Below are positions 33,417-43,100 of a stretch of DNA of 64,000 nucleotides, one piece after another. Numbering within the stretch: the stretch's first letter is position 1; each line of letters opens with the position of its first letter. The position numbers were made by a program, and so were the translations under genes. The notes beneath the pieces were generated by a model. The model ran no database searches. It was not told the origin of the DNA and worked only from the letters and a program-made list of their open reading frames with translations. Source of the stretch: Blasia pusilla (taxonomy: Eukaryota; Marchantiophyta; Marchantiopsida; Blasiales); NCBI GenBank assembly GCA_050084515.1, contig CM114272.1, positions 44,950,001-45,014,000 on the forward strand, in the 5' to 3' direction.

Positions 33417-34046
33417 TGGAGATATTTTAGTACTTCTCGCCTCTGTGTATGGATGCCATGGGTTAGCATGGGATCGTGTGTGTTTGTGTGTGTGTTCGAT
33501 GACAACAATGTATGTTGTGTAGCGATGTGTATGCGCACGGCAGTTGTCACGACTGTTAGGATAGATCGGTGGGATCTAGCTGAGCGTCTACACAAGTAGT
33601 GGAGGACGGGCCTAAGACATTGAGAATGATCTGTTGAGGCCTCGGGAAACCTGAGAGAGAAGGTTTCCCCTTCGTTTCGGCTCATTTGGAGCCATATAGA
33701 GAAACTTACTATTTTGAGTAAGTTTCCATATTGGGGATAGTTGCCTTTCCACTTTGGAAAGTGGCCCTTGACCCGCTACAGTAGGTCAAGAGCCAAGGAG
33801 GTGACCTACGAGCATAGGTTACCATTGAGAGGGCTTGGGAGAGGGAAGGGGGTAGACCTCCAAGAGAGAGAGCTTGAGAGCTCATTCTCTCTTTGTTGAA
33901 CCTCTTGGCATGAGGCAGCGGAGCTATGGTCTTGCTTGACTTGTGTGTGTAACCCAAGCCTCTCATTAGGAGAGTGGGTTTGGTTTGACATTGAGAGACA
34001 CATGTGAGAACTATAGTGTTGTGAGAGATATTTGATCTTACTTTAA
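33417..34046 (+). repeat. 3' LTR of copy B
   Basis: It starts TGGAGATATTTTAG right after the purine tract AGCTAGGGGGGCGAT and ends near CTTACTTTAA. It contains the TGTTAGGATAGATCGG block at 33546, the promoter-like TTGGAGCCATATAGAG and a stretch shared with 24032-24538 and 55870-56371. A second LTR copy starts at once at 34048. Confidence 0.8.
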
Positions 34047-34047
34047 T

Positions 34048-34344
34048 TGGAGATATTTTGGTACTTCTCGCCTCTGTGTATGGATGCCATGAATTAGCAT
34101 GGGATCGTGTGTGTTTTTGTGTGTGTTTGATGACAACAATGTATGTTATGTAGCGATGTGTATGCGCACGACAAGAGGGAAGGGGATATACCTCCAAGAG
34201 AAAGAGTTTGAGAGCTCAGTCTCTCTTTGTTGAACCTCTTGGCATAAGGCGGTGGAGCTATGGTCCTCTTTGTCGTATGTGTGTAATTCAAGCTTCTCAA
34301 TAGGAGACTGGATTTGGTTTGACATGAGAGAGTAGAGTAGAGTA
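34048..34344 (+). repeat. Second head-to-tail LTR, internally deleted
   Basis: It repeats the first 120 bases of the LTR (TGGAGATATTTTGGTACTTCTCGCC...), then skips about 300 bases at GCGCACGACA and continues with the CAAGAGAAAGAG-to-GGTTTGACATGAGAGA part. It directly follows the previous LTR with almost no bases between. Confidence 0.75.
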
Positions 34345-34728
34345 GAGTTGATTTTTAGACCACGGGAAGCCGATCTGGCTTATGGGACCCCTTCCACATA
34401 TGTGAAATTGAAATCGCATCCAACAAGAACCTTCACATCTAGATTTAGGGTTCTCATTGAGATTTTATTTTTATTTTTATTTTTTTAATTTGTGAAGGCA
34501 TGGAATTTTATCCAGATTTTTAACTTGGGAGCATAGTCAAGGCACACACATGACAGGCACACAAGGCGTTCTCTCTCTCGAACATGGATCATCCATGCCC
34601 TATGTAGGGAACGCCATGGCCTTGGGGTTGAGACCGCCCCTACTGTCCAAGGGGAGAGTTAAACCCAAGACCTCTTCAAGAGGACCTTGTGTTTGTTCAG
34701 CTAACCTCTTGGTCATCTACCGCTTGAC

Positions 34729-34730
<2 letters not shown>
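34345..34730. other. Unassigned insertion between LTR fragments
   Basis: This stretch matches no other part of the window. It has a poly-T/A segment near 34465-34490 and ends at a GA dinucleotide run. No gene is seen. The bases GAGTTAAACCCAAGACCTC loosely resemble a reversed tRNA B-box, so a SINE is possible but unproven. Confidence 0.4.

Positions 34731-34766
<36 letters not shown>
34731..34766 (+). repeat. (GA)n microsatellite
   Basis: About eighteen uninterrupted GA units, followed by an LTR tail fragment (ATATGTGCACATTATGAGAC... TACTTGATTTA). Confidence 0.95.
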
Positions 34767-34768
<2 letters not shown>

Positions 34769-34816
34769 TGTGCACATTATGAGACTTTGTTGATGGAGAG
34801 ATCTACTTGATTTAAT

Positions 34817-34924
34817 TGGAGATATTTTGGTACTTCTCGTTTCATTTTTTGGATTCCATGAGTGAGCATGGGATCATGTTTGTTTGTATATGCATTCAGT
34901 GACAACGATGAGAATGCACACAAC
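34817..34924 (+). repeat. Third LTR start fragment
   Basis: Another copy of the LTR beginning (TGGAGATATTTTGGTACTTCTC) follows an LTR tail that resembles the one before element E (22010-22067). It is cut after about 110 bases where the satellite resumes. Confidence 0.75.
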
Positions 34925-36545
34925 AAATAATGCAGGTCCAAAAATGACTTAACAATTTTTGAGCTTCGGGTCACAACTCCATTTTGCTTGAAACTTTGCA
35001 AGAAAGATATATACACCATAGGGATCAATTTTACCAAATGTGAGTCTTAGATGAGACACTTGGACAAGATGGAAAATAAAAGATCCTATTCTCATTGAAG
35101 GTTCAATAATGCGGGTCCAAAAATGACTTAACACTTTTTGAGCTTTTGGTCACAACTCCATTTTGCTTGAAACTTTGCAAAAAAGTGATATACACCATAA
35201 GGATCAAATATACCAATTTTAGCTCTAGATGAGATACTTGGGCAAGATGGAAAATTAAAAGACTTTCTTTTCATTGAAGGTTTAATGGCGCAAGTCAAAA
35301 AATGAGTTAACATTTTTTGAGGTTTTGGCCACAACTCCATTTTTCTTGAAACTTTGCAAGGAGGTACATATTCCTTTTGGATCATGTTTACCAAATTTCA
35401 GATCTAGATGAGATACTTGGACAAGATGGTAAATGAAAAGACCTTCTTTTCATTAAAGGTTTAAAGGCGTGGGTCAAAAAATGAGTTAAAAAATTTTGAG
35501 CTCTTGGTCACAACTCCATTTTTCTTGAAACTTTGCAAGAGAGCTACATACACCATGGGGATCAAATAGACCAAATTTCAATTCAAGATAAGATACGTGG
35601 ACAAGATGGAAAATGAAAAGACCTCATTTTCATTGAAGGTTTAATAGTGTGGGTACAAAAATGAGTTAACAAATTTTGAGGTGCTAGTCACAACTCCATA
35701 TTGCTTGAAACTTTGCAAGAGAGCTACATACACAATGGGGATGAAGTGCAACAAATTTCAGCCTTAGATAAGATACTTGGACAAGATGGAAAATGAAAAG
35801 ACCTCATTTTCATTGAAGGTTTAGTAGTGTGGGTACAAAAATGAGTTAACAAATTTTGAGGTGCTAGTCACAACTCCATATTGCTTGAAACTTTGCAAGA
35901 GATCTACATACACAATGAGGATGAAGTGCAACAAATTTCAGCCTTAGATAAGATACTTGGACAAGATGGAAAATGAAAAGACCTTCTTTTCATTAAAGGT
36001 TTAATGGCTCAGGTAGATTAATGAGTTAACAAATATTGAGGTGCTAATCACAACTTCATTCTTCTTGAAAATTTGTAACATAGCTACATACACCATGGGG
36101 ATCAAACGTAAAAAAATTCAGCCTTAGATAAGATACTTGGACAAGATGGAAAATGAAGAGACCTTCTTTTCATTAAAGGTTTAATGGCGCGTGTAGAAAA
36201 ATGAGTTAACAATTTTTTAGGTTCTAATCACAACTCCATTCTTCTTGAAACTTTGCAACAGAGCTACATACACCATGGGGATCAAGAGTAACAAATTTAA
36301 GTCTTAGATAAGATAGTTAGACAAGAGGGAAAATGAAAAGACCTTCTTTTCATTAAAGGTTTAATGGCGCGGGTCAAAAAATAAGTTTAAAAATTTTGAG
36401 GTCTTGCTCTTAAATCCGTTTTGGTTGAAACTTTGTAAGAGAGGTACATACACCTTGGGGCTCATGTGTACCAAATTGCAACTCAAATGAGATACTTGGA
36501 TAAGATGAAAAATGAAAATATCTTCTTTTCATTAAAGGTTTAATG
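34925..36545 (+). repeat. Satellite array, right block (nine 180-bp units)
   Basis: Nine tandem units; the CAACTCC landmark recurs at about 34973, 35154, 35333, 35513, 35693, 35873, 36053, 36233 and 36410, exactly 180 bases apart for most of the block. Two adjacent units (35641-35820 and 35821-36000) are nearly identical, which suggests recent local duplication. It has the same orientation and consensus as 19295-20424. The unit length is that of one nucleosome, common for centromeric satellites, but no link to a centromere is shown. Confidence 0.95.
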
Positions 36546-37645
36546 CACTAGAAGAAAACTATGGTTTTTATGACTTTACTATGAATGAGTTATGAATGAA
36601 ATGACGAAAAGTATGACTCTATTTAATTTGAAATTTTAAGTATAATTCCTACTTTTTTAAAACTTAAAAGAGTAAGAAAAATTTACCTTTAAATAATACC
36701 CATCTCCCCTAAATAATTTCATTCCTCCGTAAAAGTTTGAACAATAAATATTCTTCCCCTTCCACTCTTCCCACCAAAATAACATTCATTCTTAGTTAAT
36801 TTAAATTAAAAAAAAAATTCCTTTTCCATTCAAATTCATTTTCTTGTCCCAAAATATCACATATGAATTAATACGGTTATTTTTTAAAATAATCATATTA
36901 TTCATTTCAAATTTTAAATATCTATATTAGTATGGGAGAGAGCCTTCTTGATTTGTAAACACCTCGTTGTTTGACATGTGGCAACTAGGCAACAAGAAAA
37001 TGTTTTACATGTTACGAGCAGCAAGAAAAAAATTTGAATTTGTATACAACATCATTAATCTCTTCCCCTGACAGACTACATACTTAGAATAGTCCCTTCC
37101 CTTCACGAGTTATTTATTAGCCAAAGCTCTTCAAACATTTAGATATATACAGAAACACTTCTTTGTTTCTCTGCATCGCAGAGGCACCTTACAGGTAATT
37201 TCTATTTTCTAAAATCTTAGAAGAGTAATAATATTTCACTTTTCTAAGTAATTAAAATTCTCCATTCAAATTTAAATGATATCCCAATCCCCTAAATAAT
37301 TTTACCCTTCCATAAAATTTAAACAAAATCTACTACTTGTCCATTAAAAATTCTTTTTCCCTTTCCATAAAATATGAATTATGGAAAAAATTCTAAATTT
37401 TTGGTTATTATCATAATTATTTCAATTTATAAATATGTAAAATCACCCATTATAATTAAATAAATTATCATTTTATTAATTAAAAAAATATTCCACTCAA
37501 ATCCCTATCCATTTCTACCCATCTAATATGGTTCAAAAAAAAATTTGAAATATGTTACCTTGTAATGTAGTATTGAATGGTAATTACCTCAAAACTTAAT
37601 AATTACATTGATAGAATTTTTTGAAGATATTTTTATGGAATAATC
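36546..37645. other. AT-rich stretch, part Helitron-like, no gene
   Basis: Very AT-rich DNA without a plausible gene. Between about 36925 and 37150 it carries TCTATATTAGTATGGGAGAGAG and a body (AACATCATTAATCTCTTCCC) that is the reverse complement of part of the Helitrons at 37950-38345. This is likely the 5' part of a plus-oriented relative. Confidence 0.55.
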
Positions 37646-37807
37646 TACATTATTAAAAGAGGACTGGGTTTGGAGAACCCTCCTTTGGTGTTGACACGTA
37701 GGCTTTTTTAAGCTTTCCCGTGCTGACACGTGTACAAGATTATTTAACCAAGTGACCAAGTGCTAACAAGAGGAATTATTTTTCACCGCGCGGAAAATAT
37801 ACTAGTA
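37646..37807 (+). mobile_element. Small non-autonomous Helitron
   Basis: It starts TCTACATTATTAAAAGAGG and ends with a GC-rich CACCGCGCGG segment followed by TATACTAGT. These are the TC start and CTAG end of plant non-autonomous Helitrons. It has no coding capacity. Confidence 0.65.
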
Positions 37808-37859
37808 TATAACAAGTCTGCAAACACTTCTATATGATGGCTATTTTCATACCCATATT

Positions 37860-38123
37860 ATTGTTATTCATAAGATGTCCGTGCGATGCACCGGAAATAA
37901 AAAAGTGTTTGAAGGTGCCCATGCGATGCACGGGAAATAAAAAAGTGTTTGAAGGCTTAGCGTATAGCCCGTGAAGGGAAGAGATTAATGATGCTACACA
38001 TAAATTCAAATTTTTTTTCTTACTGCCCATAGCATGTGAAATATTTTCTTACGGCCCAGTTGTCATATGTCAAGCATATAAGTGTTTGCAAATCAAGAAA
38101 GCACTCTCCAATAATAATATAGA
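37860..38123 (-). mobile_element. Tandem Helitron unit 1
   Basis: On the minus strand it starts TCTATATTATTATTGGAGAG (right end, 38123) and runs left through the AACATCATTAATCTC block to Helitron-end palindromes (GTGCGATGCACCGG at 37880 and CATGCGATGCACGGG at 37920). Two such palindromes suggest two ends merged here. It touches the next unit at 38124. Confidence 0.65.
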
Positions 38124-38345
38124 CTAGTAAGATTCCCATGCTATGCACGTGAAACTAAAAAAGTGTTTGAAGAAATTTTGTTAGTGTATAGGTCGTGAAG
38201 GGAAGGGATTAATGATGTTGCATACAAATTAAAACTTTTTTCTTGCTGCCCGTAACATGTGAAATATTTTCTTATTATCCAATTCCCACTTGTAAAACAA
38301 TAAAATGTCTGCAAATCAAGAAGGCATTCTCCCATAATAATATAA
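38124..38345 (-). mobile_element. Tandem Helitron unit 2
   Basis: Its minus-strand 3' end is CTAG at 38124-38127 with the palindromic CATGCTATGCACGTG just inside. Its 5' end near 38345 reads TTTATATTATTATGGGAGAAT. The body resembles unit 1, and unit 3 follows directly. Confidence 0.68.
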
Positions 38346-38346
38346 A

Positions 38347-38523
38347 GTAGTATACTTCTCGTGCCCTGCACGGGTGAAAAATCATCCGTGAGGGAAGGGC
38401 AAGCAATCTTATGAAGGTGGGCACGCAAGTATTACACGCGTCAATATCAAAATGAACTAAAATAGACACGTGTCATCATTTGAGGACGGGGTCGCGAGAC
38501 CCCACCCTCTTTTAATAATATAG
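38347..38523 (-). mobile_element. Tandem Helitron unit 3
   Basis: The minus-strand 5' end is TCTATATTATTAAAAGAGGG at 38523, near identical to the start of the plus-strand unit at 37646. Its 3' end near 38347-38375 has CGTGCCCTGCACGGG. It is about 177 bases long and non-coding. Confidence 0.68.
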
Positions 38524-39429
38524 ATGTTCCCTTACCGAAAAATAAATACGACATCTACGATTGAGGGGAATCGCATGATGACGAGTAGGAGTATCCCTAT
38601 TGGCCAAGACAGTAGGGATACTCCTACGCAAAGCGAAACATGACCGGTTCGTATTTTCGTCCGGTCGAAAGTGAGCCAAGTGTAACTTTTCGGACTTGTC
38701 AGCGGGCGGGTCTCCATGCTGGCAGATTCAGGCGGAAGGCTATTCGTCTTTCAAACTAGCATGCGGTTGTATTTGGAGGATTCCCTTAGTACCCGGCCCC
38801 AGTAAAGGAACAAATAGGGCTTCGTCGCTCATGATGACTCTCGGAGTCTCGGACCCGTCAAGACTCAGGACAGAGAGAAAGAAAGAAAGCAGAGTGGGCT
38901 GCGGAGCAGTTATGGGCATTGGCAGGAGCCTCCACACTGTCAAGACTAGAGTCTGCTGCTCGGACGCCAGTGTGAGAGGCAAGTGGCCGCGGCCGCAGTT
39001 GGTCACACACCAGATCAGACGCTTTCGGACGCTGTGGACAGCCGAGCGTGAGATGATGACTCCCGTGAAGTACTGGTGCATGCGATGGAGCCAGAAACCA
39101 TACAAAAACGAGGACTATATCACGTAGACTGGAACCTTCCTAACATTAGGTTACTTGACATTACTCCAGGGCATAATGTGTGAAAATCTTAGTGGCGGAA
39201 GAGTGGTCTGGTAGGCGAATGATAGTCGGGAAAGGAAACCGCATCCAGGAGGTCCGTATTCCTATGAAAGCGAACAGTTACTCAACGCAAGGCCAGATTT
39301 GCGTCGTCCCGTTCGCAATTCCATTGCTTGACTTCCGGAGAATGAGGATAAGGGGCGAAGACCTTGCGTGGGAGAAAGTACTGGAGACAATTCAATCTTC
39401 AAGTGGTGATTGTAGCGGTTCAGGATTGT
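38524..39429. other. Gene-free or unrecognised stretch with open frames
   Basis: A GC-richer stretch downstream of the bHLH gene. Plus-strand frames 38696-39127 (143 residues) and 39180-39431 (83 residues) and a minus-strand frame 38740-39105 (121 residues) are open. None resembles a family I know. A perfect 15-base inverted repeat (38585-38599 and 38613-38627) lies at its left side. It could include the end of a neighbouring transcript, but nothing proves a gene. Confidence 0.35.
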
Positions 39430-39620
39430 AGAAGTGAGATAGAGCCCCTACCCTGGTTGTACGAAGCTGCAGGGTGGGATGAGCGCAGGGAGAGGATTGT
39501 AGGAAGAACCATTTACGAGGAGGGAGACTCTCATGTAGTGTGATTGTATGAGTGCTGGTATGGAGCACTGTGAAGATTAATACATGTGCACCATCAATTG
39601 ACTATATATACAAAGATACT
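39430..39620 (-). repeat. Diverged LINE 3' end
   Basis: The blocks CCCTACCCTGGTTG, GGGTGGGATGAGCG and GAGGGAGACTCTCATGTAGTGTGA resemble the LINE 3' end repeated at 41680, 43090, 43740 and 43930, in the same orientation but much more diverged. It is an older insertion just 3' of the bHLH gene. Confidence 0.55.
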
Positions 39621-40151
39621 GTGTGAGTAAAACATTCTCCAATACACCTTACGCAACTATGCGGCTGTTATTGAAGACACAGCACTTGAACGGTTCTCAC
39701 CAAGATATCAACAGCAGCGTAAGCTTATCATAAGCGTTACAATGAAAACTCATTGGAAAAGCAATCAACGTGGACTCAGTTACACTAGACGTGGAGTGGG
39801 AGCGCACAGAATTATTCTTCAAACATTCAGCACAAGTGATCTATATACAAATGCAGGCGCTGGCTCTGAAATTATGCCATTCCTCCCCTTGATACTAAAG
39901 AGACTGCAAACAGAGTTACAGTTTAAATGATTTCTTTTCTGCTTTTCCATGAAAGTCGCTGCTCATGGGTGACATAAAGAAGAGCGATTTTAGCCCTTGC
40001 TCCTATGGAACTTGCTGCGACTCCTTGATCTGCCAACAGTTTGTAAGCAAATCATAAGAGAATCTCCTGGTGTCACAGACCCCTAAATTTCACAAAATTT
40101 CCAAAAGTTAAACAATCAACATGATGCTTAATATGTGGCTCACCTCAGTTA

Positions 40152-43100
40152 TCAAGGTTGTAAGCCAAACCGAGCAGCCACATCCAGAATTGCCTTCTTA
40201 ACTTCTTCTGTCTTCATCATTTCCCAGTCTTTTATCTGCAAGTGGTCAGCCCAAGTCCACAAACTTGATAGATCCTTCATTAAATGTGATCTGATCTTAT
40301 AAAGTGCTTGAACTTCTAATTCATGCCAAATACCCGTAACTCTGGTTCTAGTCAGTAGGCTGATAGGACAAACTTGGAAAACCATTAGGTTTGACCATGA
40401 GAATCCTAGCACACTTGAGAGTAGTTATAGCTAAGAATTGTTGGAAACAGCAGTGCCTGGTTCAATGGACCCAAGAAATATTAAAGTTTGACAGACACTT
40501 GCTGACTCTGATTTTAGAACTTCTAGCAAAGAAAAACAGAAATGTAAAACTAACCTCCATACCATTGACATGATCAACTAACCAAAGGTCACTCTTGAGA
40601 GCAAGCAGTTGTAAGACTACCTCGGCAATGAAAGTGTTGAGGAGATTCTCTTGAAACGACGTCAGATTGGCATTGCGGATCTCAAGGCCCAAGGCTTCTA
40701 GGGATTGCATTAGTTGCACAAACACCCCAGGTCCTTTTGTACAGAATATTCGAAGATGATAGGTCTGCTCCTCCATCTTCGCAACATCCAACTGGAGGCC
40801 AGAACCAGCAGGATCACAGTCAAAAGTCAGCTATCACTGCGGCACAAACTAGACCCTGAAGTACATCTACAGTTGCATCAGAACTTTAATCCTCGAAACT
40901 TTCATACAGCAACAAAAAAACATATGCAGATCACAAGAGCTGATGGTGAATGTCCTGATTGTAGAAGGCTTGATACGAAAACTGAACTTCGCTTACAGTG
41001 GGATAAAGAGAAAGGGGCTTCTAGATTCCAGCTTTCAGAGTCGCATTAGAATGTAGAGGAAGGACAAGATGCAGGCAAGTCTGCAGGGAAACTGTAATTG
41101 TACCAAGCTCTTGGACTCACATGGACAGAGCAGACATAAATAAAGTATCATGGGATAGTTGGAATGGATGAGTCAGTAAGATCTTCGAGCTCATCGAAAA
41201 TCATCAGAAATTGAAATGTGAAGTAATACCTCCAAAATCTTTTGCTCAGTCGCATCCTCCTGTATTGCTTCCGTCATCTCTTGTCCTAATTTTCCCTCTG
41301 TGGATCTGCTACCCTCTTCCTCCCAACGAATGTTTGAAGGAGCTCCAGGCACTTGGGCAGCACTTGTATCCACTACAGATGAGAGCGATTCCTCCCCAAC
41401 TGGACCAGCACCACACTTCGTTGATTCGATATCTGATATATCAGCCTGCAGCTCTTCTACCTGCTTTTGAAGCTCACGTACGTAGTCGATTGCATCACCC
41501 ACTATAGATGCTTTGTCCATCTGCCAGACACATCCTGGAGATTATTATCAAAGGACCTCGTGCTAATGAAGCAATCCTCTAAACATTGACTTTCAAAAGG
41601 ACAAGGTTCCAGATCCTGCCGAGACATACACAAAGGGACTAAAATGATCTCTACGGAGAGAGAAACTATACTCATTAAGTAGTGCCTGTCGTAGCCTTGC
41701 GACCATAGACCCCGCACCCTGGTTGGACGGTGCTTAAGACTGGGATGGGTGTAGACAGAGGAAGAAGTGAAGAAGGCACCATATGAGAGGAAGGAGACAC
41801 TCTCATATGGTGTGAGTGCTGACAAAACAACCCATTTGTGCGGAGCTTCCAACTGTTGACCAAGAAACTCTTCACCACACCATCTACTTCACCTGATGGG
41901 GATCCCCAATAAACATTACTTACCAGTGCAGCAGCTTTGGGCAATGAATCAAGGCTACTAAATGTGATGAACAATTTTGGAGTTACCAGCTTAGCAATAT
42001 CAGCATATGCTCTTGCTCTGTGTGTTGTGAATTTTGCGCAGGAGACAAAGTAATGACTAGAGGTTTCATCACCATCGTCATACAAGGCACAAGAGTTTAG
42101 TTGTGTTCCCATCCTGGTTTTCTTATGGTTCAAGGGCATTACCACCATCCTAAACTTGAACTTGAGCCGGGTTCCCAAACAAGGGGTTCCCCGCAAATAG
42201 TTCTTCAGTTCTACCTTTTCCGGATGTACCATCAACAGAGAGAGGTCAGACATTTTCATGGCTCCCTCTGTGCTGTTGTGCTGTGAGCGTTTGCCCACTG
42301 CTTTAGTCATGGTATCCACAAATGCCTTCTCATCTTGCTCCCACAGTTCAGGCCATGCTGGGAGCTTGGTTGCTTGCACAATCTCTTGAACCTTTTTCGT
42401 CCAAGATTTGGCCTGCTTTATGGGTCTTCTTCGGGTCCAGGTTTTCCCCATCACCTCTTTCGGATAACGATGGGGAGTCCATTGTCTCCAACTGCCTCCG
42501 CCATTTCAACTTCACCATGTCACGCCAATCCTCCAAGGGTTCCACTCCAGGTTCTGATCTCACACCAACTCTGGCTGTTGGTGAGGAAGCTGACATCATA
42601 CCCCGAAATGCCTTCAGCTGCACAGCTTCAAGCCTGTCCCCTTGTTTGGTGTTGGCATCCCACACTGCTGCCCCATATTCCAGCTAGGGACGAATGGTAT
42701 GCAAAATGACAGAGCGCTTTACTTCTGATGTGATGTCCTGGCAGTGTAGGAATCTTGACAGACGGTTCACCTTCTTGTGGCCTTTCTCAGTAGTCTTCTT
42801 AAAGTGGGCATCCCACATGCAGTCTTCTGACAATTCTATGCCCAGATAGGTGTATGTGGGCACACGGGGGATCTCTTGTTCGCCCCCGTACCAGTGTTGG
42901 TCTTGGTCCTCCTCCTTGTCGTTGAAGATCATCACATCTCACTTCAGTACATTTGCCTCCATGCCCCACACGTCACACCAGATTTTGGTCAGGGAGATCA
43001 TCAGTAAACAGGAAGGCAACAACAGGGCTGTTGCCCACCCGGATGCCTAGACCACTATCCAAGAGAGAGAGAGAAACTGCTCATTAAGTAGTGCCCGTCG

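Noticed and set aside
33709-34197. A 162-residue minus-strand frame
   Set aside because: It lies antisense within the LTR and its duplicate and is made of repeat sequence; the same peptide pieces recur at each LTR copy.
34731-34766. GA run as a possible regulatory element
   Set aside because: It is a plain microsatellite between transposon fragments with no gene beside it.
35128-35394. Minus-strand frames in the satellite (88 and 86 residues)
   Set aside because: They recur with the 180-bp unit, which is divisible by three, so open frames repeat by chance.
38585-38627. 15-base perfect inverted repeat as a terminator
   Set aside because: There is no gene ending nearby on either strand and no U-tract; it is more likely a transposon or local hairpin scar.
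42322-42709. Overlapping plus-strand frames of 121 and 124 residues in the bHLH intron
   Set aside because: They are antisense to the LINE reverse transcriptase C-terminus.
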